Assembly: GCA_903925975.1 (NCBI GenBank)
Contig: CAIYHG010000145.1
Coordinates: forward strand, 1 to 64,000
Direction: 5' to 3'
DNA: 64,000 nt
From: an uncultured Acidobacteriia bacterium
GTDB taxonomy: Bacteria; Acidobacteriota; Terriglobia; Bryobacterales; Bryobacteraceae
Positions 9,523 to 16,890 of this stretch are shown one piece after another (positions within the stretch are counted from its first letter, which is position 1; each line of letters opens with the position of its first letter). The notes under the pieces were generated by a model that had not been told where the DNA came from, ran no database searches, and saw only the letters and a list, made by a program, of their open reading frames with translations. A program made the translations under genes and the position numbers.

Positions 9523-11892
9523 TTAGCTTCCTTGCTCTAGCGCCGGGGCGGCTGCGAGTAATCCCAATATCTTCGCCGCTACCTCTTTGCCGCGCTCGCC
9601 CACTTCCCCTACTGGGCCAACGCAGGAAGGGCAGCCCCCTTCACATTCGCAGGCGGCGATCAGTTCCGCGGTCTGCTGGAACAGGTTGGGGGCCAGACGG
9701 TACAAGGGGGCGCTCTGGCCGATGCCGCCGGGGTACATATCGTAGAGGTACAAGTTCGGGGCGAACCCGGCAGCGTCGCCGGGGACAGATTCGCTCAACG
9801 CTACGCCCAGGTCCCTGGGGTCGCACATCAGCAACAGCGCGGCTACGGTGCGTAGCGCGTTGCCAAGGCCGGATATTCCGCTCTGCCTTTCGGTGGGCGT
9901 GAACTCCACTAACCCGGCCAGGAAAGCCGCCGGGAAGTGCAGCCAGAAAGCGGTAGTGTGCATCTCTTGCTCCGGCATCGAGAGGTTGCCGGCGCCCACG
10001 TTTTCCATGGTGTAGAACTTGATCTTCTTGAAGCCGACGATCTGCGTGGTTACGCGAACGTCCCCATGTACGCGGCGGGCGGCTTCGGGCGACGCCGTCC
10101 CGGCTTCCTCGCTTTCGAATTCTTCGAGCGCTTTCACCTGCGTGTAATCGATGGCGTCGGTGTAATAGTCGGAATCCACGCTGCGCACGTAGGCCTTGCG
10201 GCCTTCGTAATCGAAGCGCTCCACCTGATACTGGCGGGCCTCGTGCAGGTAGATCGCCTTCTCATGGAGGGTGGTGAGCGCGACGGGGAAGGAAACGTCG
10301 GCGATGACTTTCGCTTCCCCGGTAATATCCACCACTACGAAGTTATCGCTCGAAACGGACCTCAGGCTGACGGCGTCTGCCGGATAACTCTCCGACATCC
10401 AGTGCCACGCGCCCGCCGAGTGGTGCAGGAAGCCGGACTCGTCCAGAAAACGGCAGAGTTCGGCGGTATCGTGGGGACCGAATTTCTCACCGTCCCGCAG
10501 CGGCAGTTCGAAGGCGGCGCATTTCACGTGGGCCAGCAGGATTTCTAGGTTCTCGGGGTTGATGCAGGCGTGCTCCGGGGAGCTGCCGAAGAAATATTCG
10601 GGATGCTCCACCACATACTGATCGAGGGGCGCGCTCGAAGCTACCATCACGGCCGCCGAGGTTCCCTGCCGGCGCCCGGCCCGCCCGGCGCGCTGCCAGG
10701 TGGAGGCGATGGTTCCCGGATAACCGGCCAGCACCACGGCATCGAGCGAGCCGATATCGATTCCCAGCTCCAGAGCATTGGTGGCCACTACGGCGCGTAT
10801 TTTGCCGTCGCGCAGACGCTGCTCGATTTCGCGCCGCTCTTTGGGCAGGTAGCCGCCGCGATAGCCGCGGACGGAATCGTTGCGGAAGGGGCCGCGGTCG
10901 CAGGCATCCTTTAAATACGTCACCAGCACCTCTGTGGCGAGGCGGTTGTTGGCGAATACCAGGGTTTGCAGGTTGCGCTCGATGAACTCCATGGCCACGC
11001 GGCGGGTTTCATGGATATAGCTGCGGCGGATGCCGAGCTGCCGGTTGACCACGGGCGGATTGTAGAAGATGAAGTACTTCTCGCCGCGCGGGGCGCCGCT
11101 GCGGTCCACGAGTTCGAACGGCTCGCCGGTCAGCGCCTCGGCGAGTTCGCGCGGGTTGGCGATGGTCGCCGAACAGGCGATGAAGAGCGGCTTGGCATTG
11201 TAGAACTCGCAGATCCGGCGCAGCCGCCGCAGCAAATTGGCCAGGTGGCTGCCGTATACGCCGCGGTAATAGTGCAGCTCGTCGATAACGATGTAGCGGA
11301 GCCCCTCGAAGAACCGCGCCCAGCGCGTATGGTGCGGCAGGATGCCCGCATGGAGCATATCCGGGTTCGTGAGCACGATGTTGGCGCGCTGCCGCACGGC
11401 CTTGCGGGCGTCCTGCGGGGTATCGCCGTCGTAGGTGAAGGCGCGCAATTCGGCCCCGGTGTCTTCGATGGCCGAGTGCAGTTCATGAAGCTGATCTTCC
11501 GCCAGCGCCTTGGTGGGAAACAGGAACATGGCGCGCGCGCCCGGGTCTTCGAGCAGCGCGTTGAGTATCGGAAGGTTGTAGCAGAGGCTCTTGCCGCTCG
11601 CCGTGGGAGTCACCACGGCGACGTTCTTGCCCGCCTCGATCGCCTGAAACGCCTCCGCCTGATGCGAATAGAGCTGCTCGATGCCTCTCTTGGCAAGAGC
11701 CCGCCGCAATCTCGCGTCCACGGAAGAGGGGATGTCCACGAAGTTGCCCCCTGCGGCGGGCTGATGGTGAATGGCGCGCACCGGGGAGTCCGCCTCCTCG
11801 TGAGCCGAGCGGAAACGGGACACCACCGCCTCAAGGGACCGGTTCGGGGGTAGGGCCAGGTCGAGGGATAGTTTGGGAGAATCGAGATCCAT
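9523..11892 (-). CDS. mrfA: DEAD/DEAH-box helicase with C-terminal four-cysteine motif, MrfA/YprA type
   Basis: A 789-residue superfamily 2 helicase. Walker A is TPTASGKS (about 95-102), motif II reads IDELHYYRG, and motif VI is WQRAGRAGRR. The C-terminal domain (DUF1998/MrfA zinc-binding) ends with CECEGGCPSC, the CxCxxxCxxC set essential in Bacillus MrfA, which acts in UvrABC-independent excision repair of mitomycin damage. The partner exonuclease MrfB is not adjacent. The gene converges with tetR. Assignment to the family is firm; the repair role is by homology. Confidence 0.9.
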   Translation of the reverse strand: MDLDSPKLSLDLALPPNRSLEAVVSRFRSAHEEADSPVRAIHHQPAAGGNFVDIPSSVDARLRRALAKRGIEQLYSHQAEAFQAIEAGKNVAVVTPTASGKSLCYNLPILNALLEDPGARAMFLFPTKALAEDQLHELHSAIEDTGAELRAFTYDGDTPQDARKAVRQRANIVLTNPDMLHAGILPHHTRWARFFEGLRYIVIDELHYYRGVYGSHLANLLRRLRRICEFYNAKPLFIACSATIANPRELAEALTGEPFELVDRSGAPRGEKYFIFYNPPVVNRQLGIRRSYIHETRRVAMEFIERNLQTLVFANNRLATEVLVTYLKDACDRGPFRNDSVRGYRGGYLPKERREIEQRLRDGKIRAVVATNALELGIDIGSLDAVVLAGYPGTIASTWQRAGRAGRRQGTSAAVMVASSAPLDQYVVEHPEYFFGSSPEHACINPENLEILLAHVKCAAFELPLRDGEKFGPHDTAELCRFLDESGFLHHSAGAWHWMSESYPADAVSLRSVSSDNFVVVDITGEAKVIADVSFPVALTTLHEKAIYLHEARQYQVERFDYEGRKAYVRSVDSDYYTDAIDYTQVKALEEFESEEAGTASPEAARRVHGDVRVTTQIVGFKKIKFYTMENVGAGNLSMPEQEMHTTAFWLHFPAAFLAGLVEFTPTERQSGISGLGNALRTVAALLLMCDPRDLGVALSESVPGDAAGFAPNLYLYDMYPGGIGQSAPLYRLAPNLFQQTAELIAACECEGGCPSCVGPVGEVGERGKEVAAKILGLLAAAPALEQGS

Positions 11893-11989
11893 GCGCGTCT
11901 TCGCCTTTTCTTTGCTCTAAGGTACTACGTAGACGAGGCGCGCACAAGCCGTTCGTTGCCCAAAATCGCAGCTTTGTGGTGGGGTGAGG

Positions 11990-12310
11990 TTAGCGTTCTC
12001 TGACGAACTCGTATCGTTCCAATGTGGCGGCTACCTGAAAGGCGGTGATTCCGCCCCGAACGGCGTCAACGCGTTCCGCGCGAACCACCTTTCCTATGCA
12101 GCGGATGTTGGTGGTCTGCGCACCCTCGTGATTGAGGGTGATGATGTATTCGATCGGTCCACCCGGATCAGGCCCCCTGGGGGACGTGAATAAGACTCCG
12201 GATGAGCTTATATTTCTTGTTGTTCCAGCGAACGCTACGCGCTCGGCGCCCGATCTCGTAATCGCTAGCGGCAACTGGAGTTGAAAGCGCCTGGTTCTTC
12301 GCTGTTCCAT
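11990..12310 (-). CDS. Single-domain PilZ protein
   Basis: A 106-residue stand-alone PilZ domain, a likely c-di-GMP receptor. Both ligand motifs are present: R4-x-x-x-R8 within EQRRTRRF at the N terminus and NISSSGVLF (about 33-41). This contrasts with the PilZ protein at 4600-4980, whose first motif is degenerate. The C-terminal strands (VVRAERVDAVRGG, FQVAATLERYEFV) resemble that paralogue. Transcription is probably its own: the region upstream is non-coding for 170 bases. The controlled process is unknown. Confidence 0.82.
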   Translation of the reverse strand: MEQRRTRRFQLQLPLAITRSGAERVAFAGTTRNISSSGVLFTSPRGPDPGGPIEYIITLNHEGAQTTNIRCIGKVVRAERVDAVRGGITAFQVAATLERYEFVRER

Positions 12311-12443
12311 GAGTCCTTCTAATGCTAGCGAGCTTGTTATAGGGAATCAATAGACCTGGTCTAATCCGAACACATGAAAGGTACTAGTTCTAAAGTCGCG
12401 GGGCCTACCACCAGGAAGGGGTGTATATGGAATACGGCTGAGC

Positions 12444-12472
12444 GTGGAGCGGTCCCTATGGAGCCGCTCCAC
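12444..12472 (-). terminator. Hairpin downstream of atpE
   Basis: A perfect 9-bp stem (GTGGAGCGG at 12444-12452 with CCGCTCCAC at 12464-12472) and an 11-base loop, 12 bases past the atpE stop. There is no run of U after it on the minus strand, so it may be a weak or Rho-assisted terminator or a 3' end stabiliser of the atp transcript. Confidence 0.5.
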
Positions 12473-12484
12473 CGGTTTCGAAGC

Positions 12485-12790
12485 TTACTTGGCGAATACG
12501 AAGACAATCAGCAGGGTATATAGGGCCAGCGATTCGATGAACGCCAGACCGATCAGCATAGCCAACTGGATGGCTTTGGCGGCTCCGGGGTTCCGGGCCA
12601 TGCCTTCGACGGCGGCGGCAATGGCTTTGCCCTGCGCCAGGCCGCAGAGGCTGGATGCGATCGCCATGCCAAACGCGGCGCTAATCGGAACCCAATGCCC
12701 GCCGGCGGTGGGGTTGCCGGGGGTCTGGGCGGAAAGGGCGCCTGCCGAAATCAGCAGTACGGCCACTAGCAGCAACATCTTCTTGGTCAT
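12485..12790 (-). CDS. atpE: ATP synthase F0 subunit c with signal-peptide-like N terminus
   Basis: Ion-carrying ring subunit of the F-type ATP synthase. The two-helix hairpin starts near residue 33, and the polar loop is ARNP (65-68). The ion-binding carboxylate is E86 in helix 2, with Q54 in helix 1 and S87 and Y91 after the glutamate. Residues 1-22 (basic start, hydrophobic core, SAQ ending) look like a cleavable signal peptide, unusual for subunit c. The gene is last in a minus-strand cluster after atpB (89 bases upstream). b, delta, alpha, gamma, beta and epsilon subunits are not in the window. Confidence 0.93.
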   Translation of the reverse strand: MTKKMLLLVAVLLISAGALSAQTPGNPTAGGHWVPISAAFGMAIASSLCGLAQGKAIAAAVEGMARNPGAAKAIQLAMLIGLAFIESLALYTLLIVFVFAK

Positions 12791-12879
12791 TCTTCTCTCC
12801 TTGCAATGAATCGCTCCAGGAGGTGGTTCCCGGACACCTTACAGCCGGGCTCACGCTGAAGAGCGCGATAAAGCCGGTA

Positions 12880-13608
12880 TTAATGCTCGTGCGCAACGGC
12901 GCCGCCGACGTAAACCATGGTCAGCAGCATGAAAATATATGCCTGCACCACGCCTACGAATACGTGCAGGCCCATGAAAATCACCGGGAACAGAAAATAG
13001 GTGAGCTGCAGGAAGACCATCGTCACCTGCTCGCCCGCAAACATGTTGGCGTAGAGACGAACGGTGAGCGAGAGAACGCGCGCCAGGTGGCTCACGATTT
13101 CAATCGGCACCATCAGGGGAGCCAGCCACCAGAGCGGTCCCGCGAAATGGCCCAGGTACTTGATGCCGTGTTCCCTCAAGCCCATCAGGTGGTAATAAAC
13201 GAACGTGGCCAGCGCGCAACCGCACGTCACCGAGGGGTTCATGGTGGGCGATTCGAACGCGGGGATCAGGCCGATCAGATTGCAGCTAAGAACGAACAGA
13301 AAGATCGTGCCGAAAAACGAGATGTACTTGCGGGCCGCGTGGCCGACCTGCTCTTCCGCCTGCCCGTTCACAAACTCGTACACCAGCTCGAAAGTCTGCT
13401 GCAACTTCCCCGGCCGGTCGGCCGAAAGCCGCCGTTTCAACAAGGGGAAGAAGACGATCATGAGCAGAGCCACCAGGATCTGCATCACGATGAAGTTGGC
13501 CCAGGGACGCGGCGCGGCCGGGGACCCCACGATCCCGAGAATGGCATTCCCGGAAGAGGCTAGATAATCGTTAAAGAGCTTGGTGATCCAGAGTTCACTT
13601 TCGTGCAT
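12880..13608 (-). CDS. atpB: ATP synthase F0 subunit a
   Basis: Stator channel subunit that passes ions to the c-ring. The conserved helix LARVLSLTVRLYANMFAGE contains the essential arginine, and several further membrane helices are visible (FIVMQILVALLMIVFF, FFGTIFLFVLSCNLIGLIPAF, LQLTYFLFPVIFMGL). I chose the ATG at 13608 (MHESELW, 242 residues) over a start nine residues earlier, since it resembles subunit a N termini. It overlaps the atpI stop by 14 bases, which implies coupled translation. Confidence 0.95.
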   Translation of the reverse strand: MHESELWITKLFNDYLASSGNAILGIVGSPAAPRPWANFIVMQILVALLMIVFFPLLKRRLSADRPGKLQQTFELVYEFVNGQAEEQVGHAARKYISFFGTIFLFVLSCNLIGLIPAFESPTMNPSVTCGCALATFVYYHLMGLREHGIKYLGHFAGPLWWLAPLMVPIEIVSHLARVLSLTVRLYANMFAGEQVTMVFLQLTYFLFPVIFMGLHVFVGVVQAYIFMLLTMVYVGGAVAHEH

Positions 13609-13972
13609 ACGCGATCTCGATGGCGACTTCCACAAACATGGCCGCGGTCAGGACAAACACCCCTGCCCACAGCGCCGGCGCACTGATTGGAGAAAGGCTA
13701 AATATAACATAGGCAGCGCCTGCGATCAGCAGGAAGCGGCCCGCGAGGATGACGATATGCCGCCGGGGGCGTTCGCCGCCAAGGCTGTCCACCACCCCCT
13801 TCAGCCACAGAAAGTTCAGGGCGGAAATCAGGCTCCCCACCAGGAAACCCGCCCCGGCGCGCCAACCCCAGCCCGCAAACGCCGCGACGGTCCCTATGCC
13901 GCCTATCACGGCCATGATCTTTGGGATGCGCCCGGAGGCGCGCTCATACGTCAGCTCGTCAGGAACTGTCAT
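13595..13972 (-). CDS. atpI: ATP synthase protein I (AtpI-like)
   Basis: A 125-residue membrane protein with four predicted helices, in the usual place before atpB. AtpI proteins help assemble the c-ring or supply magnesium, and their sequences are poorly conserved, so this assignment leans on position and helix pattern. The ATG at 13972 gives MTVPDELTYERA; an in-frame start 13 residues upstream lies deeper in atpZ. It overlaps atpZ and atpB by 14 bases each, so the three genes are tightly coupled. Confidence 0.8.
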   Translation of the reverse strand: MTVPDELTYERASGRIPKIMAVIGGIGTVAAFAGWGWRAGAGFLVGSLISALNFLWLKGVVDSLGGERPRRHIVILAGRFLLIAGAAYVIFSLSPISAPALWAGVFVLTAAMFVEVAIEIAYARK

Positions 13973-14183
13973 CTTTGGAATCCTGCATGATCTGGCGGAT
14001 GAGTTGGACAAAACCGGCCACGCTCCCCAGAATCAGGAAGACAATCCGCAGCCAGGTCGTGCCGAAATACTTGTCCAGGTAATACCCGATGGCATAGCCG
14101 ACAAAGGTGGAAAGCGGCAGCAGCAGCGCCAGACCCGAGTACTCGGCGAATCTGGCGGCGGAGGTCTTCCGGCTGGGCGGCAC
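13959..14183 (-). CDS. atpZ: AtpZ/AtpI-type small F0F1 accessory membrane protein
   Basis: A 74-residue protein with two membrane helices (YSGLALLLPLSTFVGYAIGYYL and IVFLILGSVAGFVQLIRQIM). It has the AtpZ pattern: glycine-rich first helix, then YxLDxxFGTxxW, then a second helix. AtpZ proteins are proposed to act with AtpI in ion transport or F0 assembly. It begins four bases after the hemD stop, and its own stop overlaps atpI by 14 bases. Confidence 0.82.
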   Translation of the reverse strand: MPPSRKTSAARFAEYSGLALLLPLSTFVGYAIGYYLDKYFGTTWLRIVFLILGSVAGFVQLIRQIMQDSKDDSS

Positions 14184-14187
14184 GCCG

Positions 14188-15009
14188 CTATTTTAGCCGA
14201 GAACGCGCCAGACCGGCCGCCTTTTCCGCGGTTTCGAGAACCAGCAGCCCCATCCGCGGGTGGCTGGGCTCCAAAGCCGGATGCAGCCCGAACTCTTCCA
14301 GGGCTTCCGTAGTAGTGGGGCCGATCGAAGCGATTGCCGCACGGCGCAGCCCGGCCAGCGTAGCCGGGGCGGTCTTTTCGCCTTCCGCCACCTGCATCAG
14401 GTGCGCAATCTGCACCGCGGTTGTGAACAGGACGATATCGAATTCCCCCGCGGCCAGCCGCCGCGCCGCCTCCCGCAGCGGGGCGGTATCTTCCGGGAGC
14501 GCGTATTCATAGACGCGGACCGCGGTGGTTTCGCAGCCGCGAGCGCGCAACGCACTCAGCAATTCCGGGTTCGAACGGCCATACTCCTGCACGGCCACGC
14601 GCCGCTCCGGACGGCCTTCGGTAGCCGAGAGCAGTTCCCGCCACGTATTCGGCTCGGGAGCCACGATGGCGGGCGCGATCCCGAGTTCCCGCAGCGCGGC
14701 AGTGGTCTTCGTTCCGCGGGCGGCCACGGTAAGGCGCCCGAGCGCCTCCGGGAAGGCGGCGGCGCCATACCGCGAGGAGAACCACCGCGCGAGCTGGCGC
14801 GTGCCCACGCCGGTGAGGAGCATGAGCATATCGAACCCGCTGGCTAAAAGCCGCTCGGCGAACCGGAGCGTCTCCTCGCCGGCCTCGATCGGGGCTTCCC
14901 GGAGCGAGGGCGCCACGAAGGCGTCGCCGCCCTGCTTGCGGATGAGGATTTCCATTTCCGCGGCGCGCCGCGTTTCGAGCGCCAGTACAGCCAATCCTTC
15001 AAACGACAC
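14188..15009 (-). CDS. hemD: Uroporphyrinogen-III synthase
   Basis: Closes and inverts ring D of hydroxymethylbilane to give uroporphyrinogen III for heme, siroheme and related tetrapyrroles. The 273 residues show the two-domain HemD layout. The recognisable parts are the VLALETRRAAEMEILIRKQGG start, the first-domain LLTGVGTRQLARWF, and the C-terminal FDIVLFTTAVQIAHLM and IASIGPTTTEALEEFGLHP. Other hem genes are not adjacent. It appears to lead the hemD-atpZ-atpI-atpB-atpE transcript. Confidence 0.9.
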   Translation of the reverse strand: MSFEGLAVLALETRRAAEMEILIRKQGGDAFVAPSLREAPIEAGEETLRFAERLLASGFDMLMLLTGVGTRQLARWFSSRYGAAAFPEALGRLTVAARGTKTTAALRELGIAPAIVAPEPNTWRELLSATEGRPERRVAVQEYGRSNPELLSALRARGCETTAVRVYEYALPEDTAPLREAARRLAAGEFDIVLFTTAVQIAHLMQVAEGEKTAPATLAGLRRAAIASIGPTTTEALEEFGLHPALEPSHPRMGLLVLETAEKAAGLARSRLK

Positions 15010-15192
15010 GAAGGAATTATACCGGCCGGCGCGCCGCGGCGGGGCGGCAGTTCCGCCGCGCCGGCCGGAAATCTTAGCGGCCGAACCTTACAAATGAACT
15101 GAACATACGGAAAACAGAAGAGTTAATCGCGCATGACATTGGCCGCCCGCGCCCCCGCGGACACATCCTTGCCGCGCCGTCGTGACTTTCTC

Positions 15193-15247
15193 ATCGGCTC
15201 TCTCTCGATTCTCTTCGGTGGAGCCGATATGTAGTATCGAGGGAGAG
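15193..15247 (+). promoter_or_regulatory. Structured leader of the LuxR-type regulator with a possible SD-masking helix
   Basis: Two pairings compete in the 5' leader. ATCGGCTC (15193-15200) pairs perfectly with GAGCCGAT (15221-15228). Alternatively CTCTCTCTCGA (15198-15208) pairs at 10 of 11 positions, plus one G-U, with TCGAGGGAGAG (15237-15247), which contains the ribosome-binding GGGAGAG seven bases before the ATG. The two helices share bases 15198-15200 and so exclude each other. This looks like translational control or an RNA thermometer; it is inference from pairing only. Confidence 0.45.
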
Positions 15248-15253
15248 TCCGCA

Positions 15254-16075
15254 ATGCCGTCCAGCACCGAAACGCGGGTCCTGTTGTATAGCGATCAGGT
15301 GTTCCTGGCCGACGGTCTCGCCGCCGCGCTCAGTTCGAGTGGCGAGTTTCGGCTTGTCGGCGCTTGCGCCGCCCTCGCGGACGTTGCCCGGCTGCTCGAG
15401 AGCCAGAATGCCGATATCGTCCTGCTGGATGTCACCGACGAGATCACGCTATCGTTGCTCGACGGCATCCGGCGCGCCGAGCCTCGCGCGAAGCTCGCGC
15501 TTTGGGCATCCGGCATTCCGAAAGAACTCGCTTTCCAAGCCATGCAACTCGGCGTTCGCGGCATTCTGCGGCGGACGTCTTCGGCGGCGGCGTTTCTTGC
15601 TGCGCTGAGGGCCATTCGAGACGGCGAGCTGTGGTTTGAAAAGGAGCTTCTCGAAGATTTCATCTACGGCGCGCGGACGGTGCTCACGCGCCGTGAAGGC
15701 CAGTTGGTGGCCCTCATATCCCAGGGGCTCAAGAACAAAGAGATCGCCGGGGCGCTGCACGTGACCGAGGGGACCGTCAAGGTATACCTCAGTCACCTCT
15801 ATAAGAAATTGGGCGTCAATGATCGCCTCGAACTGGCGCTCTTTGGGCTGAAGAACATGCAGAGCGGCTACCAGTTGCGGCCCCCGCCGGTTGATTCGCC
15901 CGGTGCGGAAGCGGGCGGCCGCACGCCGGGGTTGCGAGTGTTGCTGCGCGGGAACGCCCCACAGCCGCCTGCCGGGCGGCAGGGCCCGACCCTGCCACCC
16001 ACTGCACGCCCGAGGCAGGCCGGCGACCCCGCCCCCCTCGCCCCACTGCGTCCTCACCCCGCGCGGTTCCATTGA
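15254..16075 (+). CDS. NarL/LuxR-family response regulator with proline-rich tail
   Basis: A 273-residue two-domain regulator. The receiver domain (about 1-120) has the phosphorylatable D59 in DIVLLDVTDE; the acidic pocket reads YSDQ, one acidic residue short of the usual DD. The LuxR-type HTH (about 137-200) is clear: LTRREGQLVALISQGLKNKEIAGAL and GTVKVYLSHLYKKLGV. A low-complexity Pro/Arg/Ala tail of about 60 residues follows, which is unusual and might be unstructured. The ATG at 15254 has GGGAGAG in front. No sensor kinase is adjacent, so it is an orphan. It is divergent from hemD. Confidence 0.88.
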   Translation: MPSSTETRVLLYSDQVFLADGLAAALSSSGEFRLVGACAALADVARLLESQNADIVLLDVTDEITLSLLDGIRRAEPRAKLALWASGIPKELAFQAMQLGVRGILRRTSSAAAFLAALRAIRDGELWFEKELLEDFIYGARTVLTRREGQLVALISQGLKNKEIAGALHVTEGTVKVYLSHLYKKLGVNDRLELALFGLKNMQSGYQLRPPPVDSPGAEAGGRTPGLRVLLRGNAPQPPAGRQGPTLPPTARPRQAGDPAPLAPLRPHPARFH

Positions 16076-16366
16076 ACGGCGCCCGGCCTGCGCTCTTGCC
16101 GGAACAGACATTCCCGCGCGCGGCGGCGATTGATGGCGGTTCACCGCGACGTGCCTGGGTTCCGGGCTCCGCGGTACGCCGGGTCTTTATCACCAGTACG
16201 TCCGGTTCATATCGATAGAGAGCGCGCGGCCATCTAACCGAGGCGCATATTGGATGCAACCGGTTCCGGCGTTACTGTAGGCCGGTAGACAAACCCAGGG
16301 AATAGCGAAGTGAGCGGCCTCGCGACACAAGAGGGCGCGAGGGCAGGGTCTTCACTGGAGAAACCG
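16076..16366. other. Intergenic region without a gene
   Basis: About 290 GC-rich bases between the response regulator and the small cysteine-rich gene. The region probably holds the promoter of the latter. I see no RNA gene, convincing hairpin or repeat here. Confidence 0.5.
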
Positions 16367-16639
16367 ATGGAACTATCTAGCGCGGCGACGATTCAACTGC
16401 TGATGCAAGATTGCAGGAAGCCTGCCGTCCGGCGGTATCGCGGCGAAGGAAGAGTTGACCGGAGCCCGTGTTACACGGTGCGTTCCCCTGTCCGCGGCCG
16501 GTCGCGATGCAAATGCGGCCAGTGCAGCCAGTGCCGGGATGACGCGCGTTGGGACCGTATCTTCGCCGAGAAGTTCGAGGATCCGGAATATTACTCCCGG
16601 CCCGTGGTGCGAATCGCGTCGCCTTTAACTTCTTTGTGA
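16367..16639 (+). CDS. Small cysteine-rich protein, possible zinc-binding
   Basis: A 90-residue basic protein with a CKCGQCSQC cluster (CxCxxCxxC) followed by an acidic/aromatic C-terminal part (WDRIFAEKFEDPEYYSRP). The cysteine spacing suits zinc or an iron-sulfur centre. An in-frame start at 16310 exists, but the ATG at 16367 has GGAG six bases upstream. There is no signal peptide. I believe similar small proteins are common in Solibacter-like genomes, but I cannot name a family. It ends just before the tRNA-Thr gene on the other strand. Confidence 0.6.
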   Translation: MELSSAATIQLLMQDCRKPAVRRYRGEGRVDRSPCYTVRSPVRGRSRCKCGQCSQCRDDARWDRIFAEKFEDPEYYSRPVVRIASPLTSL

Positions 16640-16643
16640 AATA

Positions 16644-16719
16644 TGGAGCTGGCGGAGGGAATTGAACCCCCGACCCTCTGATTACAAATCAGATGCTCTA
16701 CCAACTGAGCTACGCCAGC
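16644..16719 (-). tRNA. tRNA-Thr (anticodon TGT)
   Basis: The minus strand folds into a full cloverleaf. The acceptor is GCTGGCG with CGCCAGC, the D arm is AGCTCAGTTGGTAGAGC, the anticodon stem is TCTGA/TCAGA with loop TTTGTAA (anticodon TGT, reading ACA), and the T arm contains GGTTCAATTCC. The discriminator is T and the 3' CCA is encoded (complement of bases 16644-16646). Confidence 0.96.
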
Positions 16720-16890
16720 TTTTGAATCAATAGGTTAGAACGAACAGAACCACACTTGAGCCTCTGCGCAGGGCACGGGAACTGTTCGATCAGTTCATCC
16801 AAGAACGAGTATACCGCAAGGGCATTTCTCCCAAACGGCCCCCTCCTATCGTTGCGCCTGCGTCTACCGAGGTAAACTCCAACCCCGCTT

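Noticed and set aside
9505..9523. GC-rich palindrome near the tetR/helicase stops as a terminator
   Set aside because: Only a short GCGGCCGC palindrome with no stem-loop of adequate loop size and no U tract.
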